From contig NZ_KB899666.1 in the NCBI RefSeq assembly GCF_000378385.1, forward strand, positions 248,001-312,000: a stretch of 64,000 nucleotides of DNA. Reading direction: 5' to 3'. The notes below the pieces were generated by a model that was given only the letters and a program-made list of their open reading frames with translations, was not told the DNA's origin and did not search any database. Source of the stretch: Paenibacillus daejeonensis DSM 15491. GTDB lineage: Bacteria > Bacillota > Bacilli > Paenibacillales > Paenibacillaceae. The position numbers and the translations under genes are program-made. Positions 44,877 to 55,751 of the stretch are shown here, piece after piece (position 1 is the first letter of the stretch; each line of letters starts with the position of its first letter).

Positions 44877-46157
44877 TTAAATTTCCAGGCCTTGCAGCGC
44901 CTTTACACCAATGTCGGTGCGGTAGTGGACACCGTCAAATTTGATCGTATCCGCAGCTTTGTAGGCTCGTTCCCGTGCCTGTGCGGTGTCTGCGCCGAGG
45001 CCGACAACGCCGAGTACACGGCCGCCGCTGGTGACAAACTGATCGCCCTGCAGCGATGTGCCCGCGTGGAAGATCTGGACGCCTTCCTGCGCCGCTGCTT
45101 CTTCCAGGCCAGAGATAACGCGACCTTTTGGATAGGATGCCGGGTAGCCTTCGGAAGCGAGGATGACGCAGACGGCTGCCTCGTCACTCCACTCGATCTC
45201 CAGTTGGTCCAGTCTGCCGTTCATGGCAGCCAGGATGATGTCGACCAGATCCGTCTTGAGGCGCGGCAGCACGACCTGCGTCTCCGGATCGCCCATCCGG
45301 GCATTGAATTCAATCGTCTTCGGTCCGTCCTTGGTGATCATCAGGCCGGCGAACAGCACGCCGCGGAACGGCCGTCCTTCGCTGACCATCGCCTTGGCCG
45401 TCGGGATCACGATCGTCTCGATCGCTTCGTCGATGATGGCCTGCGGGATATGAGGCAGCGGCGTGTAGGTTCCCATGCCGCCTGTATTCGGTCCCAGATC
45501 GCCGTCATAGACCGGCTTGTGGTCCTGCGCCGGCACCATCGGTTGCACGCTCTCGCCGTCTACGAATGCCAGGATGGACATCTCCTGGCCGACAAGGCAC
45601 TCCTCGATGACGACTTGGCTGCCCGATTCACCGAACACCTTGTTCACCATCATGTCCTCCAGCGCTTGCTTGGCCTCATCCATGGTCCGGGCCACGGTCA
45701 CACCCTTGCCCGCTGCCAGCCCATCGGCCTTGATGACAATGGGCGCCGACTGCTCAGCCAGGTAGGCCGATGCCGAAGCATAATCCGTGAAGGTCTCATA
45801 CTTGGCGGTTGGAATATTATACTTGCGCAACAGGTCCTTCATGAAGATCTTGCTGCCTTCAATCTCTGCCGCATTCTGGCGTGGTCCGAAGATCGGAATA
45901 CCGCGCGCTTCGAATGCATCAACAATGCCCGCTGCGAGCGGGTCGTCCGGTCCTACGACGACCAGGTCAATCGCATGATCCACTGCGAACTGAATCAGAT
46001 CGCCGAACCGGCTGACCGGAATTGGCACACATTCCGCGAGTTGTCCGATACCCGCATTACCCGGTGCACAGTAGATTTCCTGCACCTTCTCGCTCTTCTT
46101 CAGCGCCCAGACGATGGCATGCTCACGCCCGCCGCCGCCGATGACTAGTATCCGCAC
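44877..46157 (-). CDS. purD: Phosphoribosylamine-glycine ligase
   Basis: 426 residues of ATP-grasp enzyme with N-terminal GGGGREHAIVW, KADGLAAGKGV and the RMGDPETQ block. It joins glycine to phosphoribosylamine, step two of IMP synthesis. Last gene of the operon, 18 bp after purH, followed by a strong terminator. Confidence 0.97.
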   Translation of the reverse strand: MRILVIGGGGREHAIVWALKKSEKVQEIYCAPGNAGIGQLAECVPIPVSRFGDLIQFAVDHAIDLVVVGPDDPLAAGIVDAFEARGIPIFGPRQNAAEIEGSKIFMKDLLRKYNIPTAKYETFTDYASASAYLAEQSAPIVIKADGLAAGKGVTVARTMDEAKQALEDMMVNKVFGESGSQVVIEECLVGQEMSILAFVDGESVQPMVPAQDHKPVYDGDLGPNTGGMGTYTPLPHIPQAIIDEAIETIVIPTAKAMVSEGRPFRGVLFAGLMITKDGPKTIEFNARMGDPETQVVLPRLKTDLVDIILAAMNGRLDQLEIEWSDEAAVCVILASEGYPASYPKGRVISGLEEAAAQEGVQIFHAGTSLQGDQFVTSGGRVLGVVGLGADTAQARERAYKAADTIKFDGVHYRTDIGVKALQGLEI

Positions 46158-46175
46158 AGTTACCCCTCCTTGATG

Positions 46176-47723
46176 TTAGTGTCTGAAATGACGTACGCCA
46201 GTCATAACCATGGCGATGTTGTGTGCATTAGCCACAGCGATCGACTCTTCGTCCTTGATCGATCCGCCAGGCTGAATGACCGCGGTAATTCCGGCTTTGG
46301 CAGCCAGCTCCAGCGTATCACCCATTGGGAAGAATGCATCCGACGCCAGAATCGCGCCTTGCGCTTCCAGACCTGCTTGCTCGATGGCGATGCGAGCCGC
46401 CCCTACCCGGTTCATCTGGCCAGCGCCGACGCCAATCGTCATGTTGTTCTTGGCGAGCAAGATGGCATTCGATTTCACATGCTTCACGACATTCCAGCCA
46501 AACAGCAGCTGCTTCAGCTCTTCTTCGGAAGGCTGACGTGTAGTCACGACCTTCAGGTCAGCAGCCGTGAGGGTATGCACATCGCTTTGCTGAACCAGCA
46601 TCCCGCCGTCCACCGAAGTGACCAGCCATTCCGGCTTGCGCTCGGCACCCGATTTGAGTTCACCCAACTGCAGCAAGCGGAGATTTTTCTTCTGCGTCAG
46701 AATATCCAGCGCTTCTTGTGTGAAGTCTGGTGCGATGACAATCTCCAGGAAGATCTCGTGCAGCAGGACAGCCGTCTCTTTGTCGATCGTCCGGTTCGCT
46801 GCAACGATACCGCCGAAGATCGAAGTCGGATCAGCTGCGTATGCTTTTTGGTAAGCTTCATGGATGTTCTCGCCGATGCCTACGCCGCAAGGGTTCATAT
46901 GTTTCACAGCGACAACCGCTGGCTCTTCGAATTCCTTGACGATCGAGAGCGCCGCATTGGCGTCGTTAATGTTGTTATAGCTCAGCTCTTTGCCGTGCAG
47001 CTGTTTGGCTGTGGTGATGTTGCCTTCCGGCGCCAGTGGCTTACGGTAGAATGCAGCCGCTTGGTGCGGGTTCTCCCCGTAACGCAGGTCTTGGACCTTC
47101 TCATACGTGACGGTCATCCGCTCAGGCAGCACTTGACCTGTCTGCGTAGTCAAATAATCGGAGATGAGCGCGTCATAGGCACCGGTGTGACGAAATACTT
47201 TGGCCGCCAGCGCTTTACGCGTTTCCAGAGTGGTGTCCCCGTCGCCGCGCACTTCCTCCAGCACGTTGCTGTAATCCGCTGCATCCACCACAACAGTAAC
47301 GAAAGCGTGATTCTTGGCTGCCGAACGAAGCATCGTCGGTCCACCAATGTCGATATTTTCTACCGCATCTTCATAGGACACATCCGGCTTGGCAATCGTT
47401 TCTTGGAATGGGTACAAATTGACGACGACCAGATCAATGTACTTGAGCTCCAGCTCTTCCATCTTCTTCTGATGCTCCGCATCGTCGCGAATCGCCAATA
47501 GCCCGCTGTGAACAGCAGGATGAAGTGTTTTTACACGGCCGTCCAGAATTTCCGGGAAGCCTGTTACATCCGAGATGCCGATAACCGGTACGCCTTCCTT
47601 TTCCAACAGACTTGCCGTTCCTCCGGTAGAGATAATCTCAACGCCCAGCTTGGACAACTCACGCGAAAACTCAACGATCCCCGTCTTGTCCGATACACTG
47701 ATCAGCGCTCTGCGAATAGCCAA
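46176..47723 (-). CDS. purH: Bifunctional AICAR formyltransferase / IMP cyclohydrolase
   Basis: 515 residues. The N-terminal cyclohydrolase part carries ISTGGTA and GRVKTLHP; the C-terminal formyltransferase part carries KHMNPCGVGIG and the SDAFFPMGD end. It performs the last two steps to IMP. It lies between purN and purD in the operon; 45 bp separate it from purN. Confidence 0.97.
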   Translation of the reverse strand: MAIRRALISVSDKTGIVEFSRELSKLGVEIISTGGTASLLEKEGVPVIGISDVTGFPEILDGRVKTLHPAVHSGLLAIRDDAEHQKKMEELELKYIDLVVVNLYPFQETIAKPDVSYEDAVENIDIGGPTMLRSAAKNHAFVTVVVDAADYSNVLEEVRGDGDTTLETRKALAAKVFRHTGAYDALISDYLTTQTGQVLPERMTVTYEKVQDLRYGENPHQAAAFYRKPLAPEGNITTAKQLHGKELSYNNINDANAALSIVKEFEEPAVVAVKHMNPCGVGIGENIHEAYQKAYAADPTSIFGGIVAANRTIDKETAVLLHEIFLEIVIAPDFTQEALDILTQKKNLRLLQLGELKSGAERKPEWLVTSVDGGMLVQQSDVHTLTAADLKVVTTRQPSEEELKQLLFGWNVVKHVKSNAILLAKNNMTIGVGAGQMNRVGAARIAIEQAGLEAQGAILASDAFFPMGDTLELAAKAGITAVIQPGGSIKDEESIAVANAHNIAMVMTGVRHFRH

Positions 47724-47768
47724 TCGAATCCCTCCAAAAATAGATTAGTATAAGTATTTCAATAACTA

Positions 47769-48374
47769 CTAATTAATTTGAACATGCCGCCCATCTAGAT
47801 GGACGCGGCCGCGGGCGATCTGCTGCACGACCCAGGGAAGCAGCGCTTGCTCGGCCTCATGAATACGAGGGGCAAGTGAGTCTTCCGTATCGCCGTCAGC
47901 CACCTCGACCACCCGCTGGGCAATGATCGGCCCACTGTCGAGACCGCCATCTACGTAATGCACCGTCACTCCTGTGACCTTGACGCCATAGGCCAACGCC
48001 TGGGCAATCCCGCCAACACCCGGAAAAGCAGGCAGCAGCGAGGGATGGATATTAATCATGCGACCATAGAACGGCTCTACGAGGACAGGTGTAATAATCC
48101 GCATGTAGCCTGCCAGAACGATAAGTTCTACGCCGAGCTCTTGCAGCTTGGCCAGAATTTCTTGCTCATAGGCTTCTCTAGAAGGATAGGACTTGGGCGA
48201 AAAGGCATGAACGGAAATACCCGCACGCTCCGCACGTCCGACCACTGGCGCAGATGGCCGGTCACAGACAAGCAGCTCGATGCTGACATCGAGCCGCCCT
48301 TCCTGTACTCTATCCGCCAATGCCTGAAAGTTGGTGCCTTGGCCGGAAGCGAACACAGCGATTTTTAACGCCAT
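47769..48374 (-). CDS. purN: Phosphoribosylglycinamide formyltransferase
   Basis: 201 residues with GTNFQAL at the N-terminus, the INIHPSLLPAFPG motif containing the catalytic His, and the Asp in GLDSGPII. It transfers the formyl group from 10-formyltetrahydrofolate to GAR. Its ATG overlaps the purM stop by one base (TAATG). Confidence 0.96.
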   Translation of the reverse strand: MALKIAVFASGQGTNFQALADRVQEGRLDVSIELLVCDRPSAPVVGRAERAGISVHAFSPKSYPSREAYEQEILAKLQELGVELIVLAGYMRIITPVLVEPFYGRMINIHPSLLPAFPGVGGIAQALAYGVKVTGVTVHYVDGGLDSGPIIAQRVVEVADGDTEDSLAPRIHEAEQALLPWVVQQIARGRVHLDGRHVQIN

Positions 48375-49417
48375 TAGACGTCCGCTCCCGTAAAGGTCAC
48401 AACCCGGTTACCTTCAGTAACTGTGCCAATCCGGTAAGCCTGCTCACCTTGCTCGGCAAGGATCTGCAGCGCTTGCTCAGCTTGATCAGCTGGCACGACA
48501 GCCATATAGCCAATACCCATGTTAAACGTTGTAAACATATCACGATTCGTAATGCTGCCCTTCTGCTGCATGAGCTCGAAGATCGGCAGAATCGGCCAGC
48601 TGCCATAGTTGATCTCCGCGTTCACACCCTCAGGCAGGACGCGCGGGATGTTCTCGATGAAGCCACCGCCTGTAATATGTGCCATGCCTTTGACCTGCAC
48701 CTTATCGATCAAGGCAAGTGCCGGCTTGACGTACAACTTGGTTGGCTCTAGCAGTACATCACCCAGACGCTTGCCGTCCAGCTCGTCCACCGTATCTGTC
48801 AGCGCGTAGCCGGATTGCTCCAGCAGCAATTTGCGAACCAGCGAGAAGCCATTGCTGTGGATACCGCTTGAGGCCAGACCAATGATGGCGTCCCCAGGCG
48901 CAATTGTGCTGCCGTCGATAATCTTGGCTTTGTCTACGACGCCTACGGTGAAGCCGGCGATGTCGTATTCGCCTTCGCCATACATGCCTGGCATCTCAGC
49001 CGTCTCGCCGCCGATCAACGCGCAGCCGGAACCGATGCAGCCGTCGGAGATGCCTTTGACGATTGCTTCAATCTTCTCCGGGATGACCTTGTCGCAAGCC
49101 AGATAGTCGAGGAAGAACAATGGCTCTGCACCTTGCACGACGATATCGTTCACGCACATGGCAACCGCGTCGATGCCGATCGTATCATGCTTGTCCATAG
49201 CAAAAGCAAGCTTCAGCTTAGTGCCAACTCCGTCCGTACCGGACACGAGAACCGGCTCCTCATACTTGCTCTTGTCCAGACCGAACAGCCCGCCGAAGCC
49301 GCCCAGCTCGGTGAGGACCTCCGGACGGAGCGTCCGCTTCACGTGCTTCTTCATCCGCTCTACTGCTTCATTGCCGGCTGCGATATCGACGCCGGCCTGT
49401 TTATAGGCTTCTGACAC
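48374..49417 (-). CDS. purM: Phosphoribosylformylglycinamidine cyclo-ligase
   Basis: 347 residues with [11 protein letters not shown] at the start, [14 protein letters not shown] and the [12 protein letters not shown] block; it closes the imidazole ring. GTG at 49417 is the start because AAGGAG lies 8 nt upstream and the product aligns with Bacillus PurM. Preceded by an unusual 764-bp spacer after purF. Confidence 0.95.
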   Translation of the reverse strand: MSEAYKQAGVDIAAGNEAVERMKKHVKRTLRPEVLTELGGFGGLFGLDKSKYEEPVLVSGTDGVGTKLKLAFAMDKHDTIGIDAVAMCVNDIVVQGAEPLFFLDYLACDKVIPEKIEAIVKGISDGCIGSGCALIGGETAEMPGMYGEGEYDIAGFTVGVVDKAKIIDGSTIAPGDAIIGLASSGIHSNGFSLVRKLLLEQSGYALTDTVDELDGKRLGDVLLEPTKLYVKPALALIDKVQVKGMAHITGGGFIENIPRVLPEGVNAEINYGSWPILPIFELMQQKGSITNRDMFTTFNMGIGYMAVVPADQAEQALQILAEQGEQAYRIGTVTEGNRVVTFTGADV

Positions 49418-49471
49418 CAGTAACACTCCTTTAGATGAGGTTCAAAACGTGGATCTACGTTAAAAATAGGC

Positions 49472-49702
49472 TGCGGATTGAAATAGGAACCTACGGTCAC
49501 GGATCGATCTTACGATCGCTGTTGTCCCCAGATTTCTTTGATTTTTACCCCTTTTAGGGGTGAAATCCGGGGACAGCCTATGCTTTCGAAGCTAGCTTTT
49601 CTGCAAAAAGCTCTCAGGCGAACGCTTCGCAGCGTATGCTCCCGAAGTCGCTTTCTTTCAGAAAGCGTTGACCAGATTCGATTCCGTGCCTCTTCGGCAC
49701 TA
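49472..49702 (-). repeat. Structured intergenic repeat, copy 5 (long form)
   Basis: Inside the purF-purM gap, sense to the operon. It has GTGCC-GAAGA-GGCAC, CGCTTTCT/AGAAAGCG, AGCATACGCT, AGCTTTTTGCAGAAAAGCT, the long stem GTCCCCGGATTTC/GAAATCTGGGGAC around ACCCC/GGGGT, and CGATC-GTAA-GATCG. This is the most complete copy. Confidence 0.88.
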
Positions 49703-50181
49703 TTTTCAAAAACATGACCAACATAGATCCTAAACTTGCAGCCGCAAACCGACGAAGTGTCTGGGACTTCCCCAGACACTCGCTACGTGAGCTGTAAGTG
49801 CAAAAGTGCAATTAGAGTACACAAACAGCTGCAAGTTGTGGAGTTTAGTTGCAAAAATACACTTAAGCAAGTTAAAAAAGTGATTATATGGAAAAATCGT
49901 TGTGAGTAGTTGTATTTTTGCACTTAGCAGGTACAAAACCGGCTATGTTAGCAGAAATAGTTGTACTTTTACAGTTAGTTAGCAGCCGATTTGTGCATGC
50001 GAGTAACTTCAACCTTTTAGCCTTAAGCAACACACGTGCCAGGGGTTGCGTTTAATTCCGTGTCCGAATTCTGGACCTGGGCCACAACTGGGACCTATCC
50101 GGCCCCAATCCAGTCCTACCCGGCTCCATGTCCAGACTTCTGTCCGGTCCGAGCTATTGCCAAGCTAACGCCATCTATCAC
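49703..50181. repeat. Rest of the purF-purM spacer, with four ~20-bp repeats
   Basis: Variants of TAGTTGTATTTTTGCACTTA occur at about 49847, 49916 and 49956, and one inverted at about 49793. A perfect GTGTCTGG/CCAGACAC hairpin lies at about 49756-49779. Further on a GC-rich stretch repeats GGACC/CCAG-like words (50070-50150). No gene is visible, although all of it must be transcribed if the pur operon is continuous. Confidence 0.6.
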
Positions 50182-51660
50182 CTAGCAGCTGCAGCTCTTC
50201 TCGGCTTCCGCATCGACAGGCGTTGGATAGTCGTTGTCGAAGCAGGCCAGACACATGCCGCGGTTCATCTCGCCCTGGTTGCCGCCGATGGCCTCGATCA
50301 GCCCGCGGTGGCTCAGGAAATGCAGGGAGTCGGCGTTGATCGCCTCGCGGATCTCTTCGACCGTCTTGGACGAAGCGATCAGCTCCTTGCGGTCCGGCGT
50401 GTCGATGCCATAATAGCAAGGGTTGGCGAACGGCGGCGAAGTGATGCGTACATGCACTTCCGTTGCGCCGGCCTCCCGCAGCATATTGACGATCCGCAGA
50501 GAGGTGGTGCCGCGGACGATGGAGTCGTCGATCATGACGACGCGTTTGCCCTCGACAACCTTGCGGACGGCGCTCAGCTTCATCTTGACGCCCTTCTCGC
50601 GCAGCTCCTGCGACGGCTGGATGAACGTCCGGCCGGTATACTTGTTCTTGATTAGGCCAAGCTCATAAGGAATGCCCGTTTGCTCAGCGTAGCCGATAGC
50701 GGCCGAGATACTGGAATCCGGTACCCCGGTGACAATATCGGCATCCACGAAGGACTCAATCGCCATCTCCTTGCCCATCCGCTTGCGGGCGGAGTGCAGG
50801 TTGATGCCGTTGATATCGCTGTCCGGTCTTGCGAAGTAGATGTACTCCATGGAACAGGTCGCCCGCCGCTCCAGCGGCGCGTAGCGATCAACATGCAGAC
50901 CGTCGCGATCAAGCACAAGCATCTCACCAGGCTGTACATCACGCTCATAGATCGCACCGCACGTCTCGAGCGCACAGGTCTCCGAAGCAAACACATAGCC
51001 AGTGCCCAGCTTGCCCATAACGAGCGGACGCAGACCATGTGGATCGGAAGCGACGACCAGCTTGTCGTTGGTCATGATGAGGAAGGCATACCCTCCGATG
51101 ATCCGCTGCATCGCATCCCGCACCGCAGACACGAAGTCTTTGGGCGAGCGAGCGATCAGATGCGCAATGACCTCGGTATCACTTGTCGTCTGAAAAATCG
51201 AGCCTTGGTTTTCCAGCTCTCGGCGAATCTCCGGCGCATTGACGATGTTGCCATTGGTGGCAACCGCCAAGTCACCGTCCCGGTATTTGAAAATCAGAGG
51301 CTGCGCATTGGCAATCTTGCTCTCCCCTGCCGTCGAATAGCGGACATGGCCGATCGCACGGTCGCCTTGCAAGTAATCCAGACGATCCTGGGTAAACACT
51401 TCCTTAACGAGCCCCATCCCGCGATGGTAATGGAACCCGTTGTTCACCGAATCAACCGTACAAATGCCCGAGCTCTCCTCGCCCCGGTGCTGCAGCGCAT
51501 GCAGTCCGTAGTAAGAGAGCGTGGAGGCGGACGGCAGTCCGAAGACGCCGAACACGCCGCACTCTTCTCTCAGTTTGTCAAAAATATCGTCACGGCCAAT
51601 GCCCTCGTTGTAATGGTCACCTGTCCACAGCTTAGGGAGCTGTTCTACTTCATTAGACAT
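50182..51660 (-). CDS. purF: Amidophosphoribosyltransferase
   Basis: 492 residues. The N-terminal nucleophile Cys34 lies in [10 protein letters not shown] after a 33-residue propeptide; the PRPP-binding loop is [13 protein letters not shown]. Cys residues near 380-490 may bind the iron-sulfur cluster known in Bacillus PurF. It commits PRPP to purine synthesis. Overlaps the purL stop by 16 bp. Confidence 0.96.
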   Translation of the reverse strand: MSNEVEQLPKLWTGDHYNEGIGRDDIFDKLREECGVFGVFGLPSASTLSYYGLHALQHRGEESSGICTVDSVNNGFHYHRGMGLVKEVFTQDRLDYLQGDRAIGHVRYSTAGESKIANAQPLIFKYRDGDLAVATNGNIVNAPEIRRELENQGSIFQTTSDTEVIAHLIARSPKDFVSAVRDAMQRIIGGYAFLIMTNDKLVVASDPHGLRPLVMGKLGTGYVFASETCALETCGAIYERDVQPGEMLVLDRDGLHVDRYAPLERRATCSMEYIYFARPDSDINGINLHSARKRMGKEMAIESFVDADIVTGVPDSSISAAIGYAEQTGIPYELGLIKNKYTGRTFIQPSQELREKGVKMKLSAVRKVVEGKRVVMIDDSIVRGTTSLRIVNMLREAGATEVHVRITSPPFANPCYYGIDTPDRKELIASSKTVEEIREAINADSLHFLSHRGLIEAIGGNQGEMNRGMCLACFDNDYPTPVDAEAEKSCSC

Positions 51661-53888
51661 GGAATCGCATCCTTCCAGACCTTCTCCAGTTGTTGTACCG
51701 GCGCATTAATGGCCGGCTTGCCGTTTACGTTAATGGTAAGGTTGCTGCCTGTTACTGTGCCGATAACCGCGTGCTGAACGCCTTGCTCTCTCAGAAGTGC
51801 CGTGAGTTTCTCCGCTTGCTCCGGCTTGGCCGAGAGCAGGATGCGGGACTGCGATTCACTGAACAGCAGGTGGTCCGGGCGAAGCTCGCTAGATAACGAT
51901 ACGTTTGCGCCTTTGCAACCGCTCATGCAAGATTCAGCTAACGCGACAGCGATGCCGCCTTCCGACAAGTCGTGAGCCGATGACACGAGACCTTGTTGAA
52001 TCGCGCTCAGAACCGCACCTTGAACTTGCTTCTCCACGTCCAGATCAATCACTGGAGGACGTCCTGACGGAGCGCCGTTCAACACGTATTGCAGCTCGCT
52101 ACCGCCGAATTCAGCTTTTGTATCGCCGAGCAGTACGATGACGTCGCCTTCGCTCTTGAAGCCTTGTGTCGTGATATGGTCGGTATCATGCACCAGACCT
52201 ACCATGCCAATGACCGGCGTCGGGTAAATGGCGCCCTTGGCATTCTCGTTGTACAAGCTGACGTTGCCGCCGATGACCGGCGTATCCAGCTTCACGCAGG
52301 CTTCGGACATGCCGTCTGCCGATTTCTCTAGCTGCCAGAAGATTTCGGGCTTCTCGGGGTTGCCGAAGTTAAGATTATCCGTAATCGCCAGCGGCTCTGC
52401 ACCAGAGCACACGATGTTGCGTGCGGCTTCCGCGACTGCGATCCGGCCGCCCATCTCGGGGTCCAGATGGACATAGCGTCCATTACAATCCGTTGTCATG
52501 GCCAACGCCTTGCGCGTACCGTCAACAAGCACAACAGCCGCATCCGAGCCCGGGCGTACAGCTGTAGCCGTACGGACCATATAATCGTATTGGTTATAAA
52601 CCCACTCTTTGCTTGCTACCGTTGGGGAAGCCAGCACTTTTTCAAGCGCGCCATTCAGATCCGTAATTTCTTCAAAAGCTCCCGTATCGATCGATGCACT
52701 CTCGCGGAACGAGGCTGGCTCGCTCGATGGCTTATTGTACACCGGACATTCGTCGACAAGCGCTGTGACCGGCATATCCGCTACTTCCTCGCCCTGGTGG
52801 AACAACCGGAGACGTCCGTCATCCGTCACTTTGCCCACTTTGGCGCAAATGATGCCCCAGCGGTCAAAGATTTCCTTCGCCTGTTCCTCATGCTGCGGTT
52901 CAACGACGAAGAGCATGCGCTCCTGCGATTCCGACAGCATCATCTCGTAAGGCGTCATCCCCGTCTCGCGTTGGGGCACTTCATCGAGGTACAGCTCCAG
53001 GCCATTGCCGGCCTTGGAAGCCATCTCTGCGCTGGAGCAGGTTAGACCCGCCGCGCCCATATCCTGAATACCCAGAACGATGCCGGAATCGATCAGCTCC
53101 AGCGTGGCTTCCATAACCAGCTTCTCCATGAACGGATCGCCAACCTGGACGGCCGTACGTTTCTCTTCCGATTCCTCGGACAGCTCGACAGAAGCGAAAG
53201 TCGCGCCGTGGATGCCATCGCGCCCAGTTGCCGGTCCTACGTAGAAGACCGGGTTGCCTACGCCCTTGGCGACGCCGCGCTGAATTTTGTCATGGTCGAT
53301 CAGACCCACGCACATTGCATTAACCAGCGGATTGCCCTCATAGCTCTCGTCGAACATCACTTCGCCCGCCACGGTTGGAATACCGATACAGTTGCCGTAG
53401 CCGGCAATGCCGCCGACGACGTTCTCGAAGAGGTACTTCACACGATCATTGGTCAGATTGCCGAAGCGCAAGCTGTTGAGCAGCGCAACCGGACGCGCGC
53501 CCATCGAGAAGATATCGCGGATAATGCCGCCCACGCCAGTGGCCGCGCCTTGGTAAGGCTCAACCGCAGAGGGGTGATTATGCGATTCGATCTTGAACAC
53601 AACCGCTTGGTTGTCGCCGATATCCACGATACCCGCGCCTTCTCCCGGTCCCATCAGAACGCGGGGGCCGGTGATCGGGAATTTTTTCAGGATGGGCTTG
53701 GAGTTCTTGTACGAGCAGTGCTCTGACCACATAACGCTGAATACGCCGATCTCGGTGTAGTTGGGCTTGCGTCCAAGAAATCCGCAGATCAGCTCGAATT
53801 CCTCATCCGACACGCCAAATTGTGTATATATCTTCTGGTCGACGATTTGCTCAGGTGTCGGCTCCTTAGCCGTTAATTGCTGCGCCAT
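51645..53888 (-). CDS. purL: Phosphoribosylformylglycinamidine synthase, large subunit (small type)
   Basis: 747 residues, the Bacillus-type synthase that works with PurS and PurQ. It carries [30 protein letters not shown] and [14 protein letters not shown] at 53888 (GGAGGG upstream) lies inside the end of purQ, so the genes are coupled. Confidence 0.97.
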   Translation of the reverse strand: MAQQLTAKEPTPEQIVDQKIYTQFGVSDEEFELICGFLGRKPNYTEIGVFSVMWSEHCSYKNSKPILKKFPITGPRVLMGPGEGAGIVDIGDNQAVVFKIESHNHPSAVEPYQGAATGVGGIIRDIFSMGARPVALLNSLRFGNLTNDRVKYLFENVVGGIAGYGNCIGIPTVAGEVMFDESYEGNPLVNAMCVGLIDHDKIQRGVAKGVGNPVFYVGPATGRDGIHGATFASVELSEESEEKRTAVQVGDPFMEKLVMEATLELIDSGIVLGIQDMGAAGLTCSSAEMASKAGNGLELYLDEVPQRETGMTPYEMMLSESQERMLFVVEPQHEEQAKEIFDRWGIICAKVGKVTDDGRLRLFHQGEEVADMPVTALVDECPVYNKPSSEPASFRESASIDTGAFEEITDLNGALEKVLASPTVASKEWVYNQYDYMVRTATAVRPGSDAAVVLVDGTRKALAMTTDCNGRYVHLDPEMGGRIAVAEAARNIVCSGAEPLAITDNLNFGNPEKPEIFWQLEKSADGMSEACVKLDTPVIGGNVSLYNENAKGAIYPTPVIGMVGLVHDTDHITTQGFKSEGDVIVLLGDTKAEFGGSELQYVLNGAPSGRPPVIDLDVEKQVQGAVLSAIQQGLVSSAHDLSEGGIAVALAESCMSGCKGANVSLSSELRPDHLLFSESQSRILLSAKPEQAEKLTALLREQGVQHAVIGTVTGSNLTINVNGKPAINAPVQQLEKVWKDAIPCLMK

Positions 53889-54561
53889 GCTGTTCCCTCC
53901 ATGCATTCAAGATCGATGTAAACATCCGTTTGCCGTCCTCGGATCCAAGCAGGCTGTTCACTGCGCGCTCGGGATGCGGCATCATGCCAACGACATTGCC
54001 CGCCTTGTTGCAAATGCCGGCGATGTCTTCGACGGAACCATTTGGGTTGGCTCCGGCAACATAACGGAACACGATCTGGTTATTGGCCTTGAGCTGTTCA
54101 AGTGTCGCTTCGTCACAATAATAGCTGCCCTCGCCGTGAGCGATTGGAATATCAATGACTTCTCCCTGCGCATACTGATTGGTGAACGGGGTCTCATTGT
54201 TCACGACTTCCAGCAGCGCCTGGTGGCAGCGGAATTTCATACCGTTGTTGCGCAGGAGCGCGCCAGGCAGCAGCCGGGATTCGGTCAGGATCTGGAACCC
54301 GTTGCAGATGCCCAGGATATATTTGCCGGCTTCGGCCGCTTTGTGCACTTCATTCATAACCGGAGCAAAGTTAGCAATGGAACCGCACCGCAGGTAATCT
54401 CCGTAGGAGAAACCGCCCGGTACGATAATGCAATCATAAGCAGAAAGATCTGTTGTTGTATGCCAGACATAGTCTACCGACTGTCCGACCGTCTGCTCGA
54501 CCGCTTTGTAGCAGTCGATATCGCAGTTCGAGCCAGGAAATACTAGTACCGCGAACTTCAT
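53866..54561 (-). CDS. purQ: Phosphoribosylformylglycinamidine synthase, glutaminase subunit
   Basis: 231 residues of class I glutamine amidotransferase: [10 protein letters not shown] start, nucleophile Cys in [10 protein letters not shown], and His/Glu in MMPHPERA. It gives ammonia to PurL. GGAGGG precedes the ATG 3 bp after purS. Confidence 0.97.
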   Translation of the reverse strand: MKFAVLVFPGSNCDIDCYKAVEQTVGQSVDYVWHTTTDLSAYDCIIVPGGFSYGDYLRCGSIANFAPVMNEVHKAAEAGKYILGICNGFQILTESRLLPGALLRNNGMKFRCHQALLEVVNNETPFTNQYAQGEVIDIPIAHGEGSYYCDEATLEQLKANNQIVFRYVAGANPNGSVEDIAGICNKAGNVVGMMPHPERAVNSLLGSEDGKRMFTSILNAWREQHGAAING

Positions 54562-54564
54562 GGA

Positions 54565-54807
54565 TTAGCCCTCCAATTCAAAACGGTAATCTTCAACCAC
54601 CGTGTTGGCCAGCAGCTTCTCGCACATTTGTCTGATCCGCTCTTCCGCTTCTGCGCGGTCGTTCGTGTCTACGTCGAGCTCCAGGTATTTACCAATGCGG
54701 ACCTTATCCACTTCATTGAAACCGATGGAATGCAGTGCGCCTTGGACGGCTGTGCCTTGCGGGTCAAGTACGTTCTCTTTGATCGTGACATACACTCTAG
54801 CTTTCAT
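54565..54807 (-). CDS. purS: Phosphoribosylformylglycinamidine synthase subunit PurS
   Basis: 80 residues, beginning MKARVYVTIKENVLDPQG, the small bridging subunit of the PurLQS complex. Start AGGA-preceded ATG at 54807; 62 bp after purC. Confidence 0.95.
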   Translation of the reverse strand: MKARVYVTIKENVLDPQGTAVQGALHSIGFNEVDKVRIGKYLELDVDTNDRAEAEERIRQMCEKLLANTVVEDYRFELEG

Positions 54808-54869
54808 GATCTTCGTATTCCTCCTAAATGGGCGTGTAAATGCAGAATAATGACAGGCTGTTCAACCAT

Positions 54870-55751
54870 CTATTTCGTCAAAATATTGAAAATCTCCATA
54901 TACCGCCGGGTCGTTTCCGATACGACTTCCTCCGGCAGCGGTGGCGGTGTGCTGTTCTTGTCCCAATCGGACTGGGCCAGATAATGACGCACCGGCTCTT
55001 TGTCCATGCTGTCAATCTCCGTATCCAGGGCATAGCTGCTCTTGGCCCAGAACCGGGAGGAATCCGGGGTGAACAGCTCGTCGATCAGAATGACTTCTCC
55101 GTCGATCAAGCCGAATTCGAACTTGCAGTCCGCGAGGATGATGCCACGCTCGGCACAGTAGCCGTGCGCATATTCGTACAGCTTGAGGCTGCGTTCGCGC
55201 AGCTCCAGCGCCAGCTTGTCCCCGACCAGGTCCTTCATTATCAGAAAAGGAATGTCCTCGTCATGGCCGACGTCGTTCTTGGCCGCCGGGGTGAAAATCG
55301 GCTCCTCCAGTCGCTCATTCTTGCGTAGTCCGCCCGGCAGCGAGATGCCGTTGACTGCGGAGGTTTGCTGATATTGTCTCCAACCGCCGCCCGTGATATA
55401 GCCCCGGACGACACATTCGATGTCGATCCGCTCTGCCTTGCGGGTAACCATGATCCGATCGCGCAGCAGCTCCGGCTCAGTCACGATGTCGCCCAGCTTG
55501 TCCACATCGGTATGGACCACGTGGTTGGGTTGGATCTCGGCCGTCTGCTCGAACCAGTGTGCGCTTAGCCGGTTCAGGACGTTGCCCTTGCCTGGCACCG
55601 CCGGCTCCAGCACGTAATCGAAGGCGGAGATGCGGTCGGTGACGACAATCAGGTAGTGCTCGCCGAGGTCGTACAGCTCGCGAACTTTGCCTTTGTACAG
55701 CAGCGGCGCTTTGATATAGTCCACCGCGGTGGAGATTGCCTGTGTATTCAT
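54870..55751 (-). CDS. purC: Phosphoribosylaminoimidazole-succinocarboxamide synthase
   Basis: 293 residues with YKGKVRELYDLG and IVVTDRISAFDYVL. It joins aspartate to CAIR. It is longer than Bacillus subtilis PurC and resembles the long bacterial form. ATG at 55751 has AAGGAGG 10 nt upstream; upstream in-frame codons are not coding-like. Confidence 0.95.
   Translation of the reverse strand: MNTQAISTAVDYIKAPLLYKGKVRELYDLGEHYLIVVTDRISAFDYVLEPAVPGKGNVLNRLSAHWFEQTAEIQPNHVVHTDVDKLGDIVTEPELLRDRIMVTRKAERIDIECVVRGYITGGGWRQYQQTSAVNGISLPGGLRKNERLEEPIFTPAAKNDVGHDEDIPFLIMKDLVGDKLALELRERSLKLYEYAHGYCAERGIILADCKFEFGLIDGEVILIDELFTPDSSRFWAKSSYALDTEIDSMDKEPVRHYLAQSDWDKNSTPPPLPEEVVSETTRRYMEIFNILTK

Noticed and set aside
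44868-46148. 426-codon plus-strand open frame opposite purD
   Set aside because: It is the mirror of purD: same span, high-GC third positions, no ribosome site and no recognisable domain. PurD itself matches its family end to end.
46170-47501. 443-codon plus-strand open frame opposite purH
   Set aside because: Antisense shadow of a full-length, well conserved purH.
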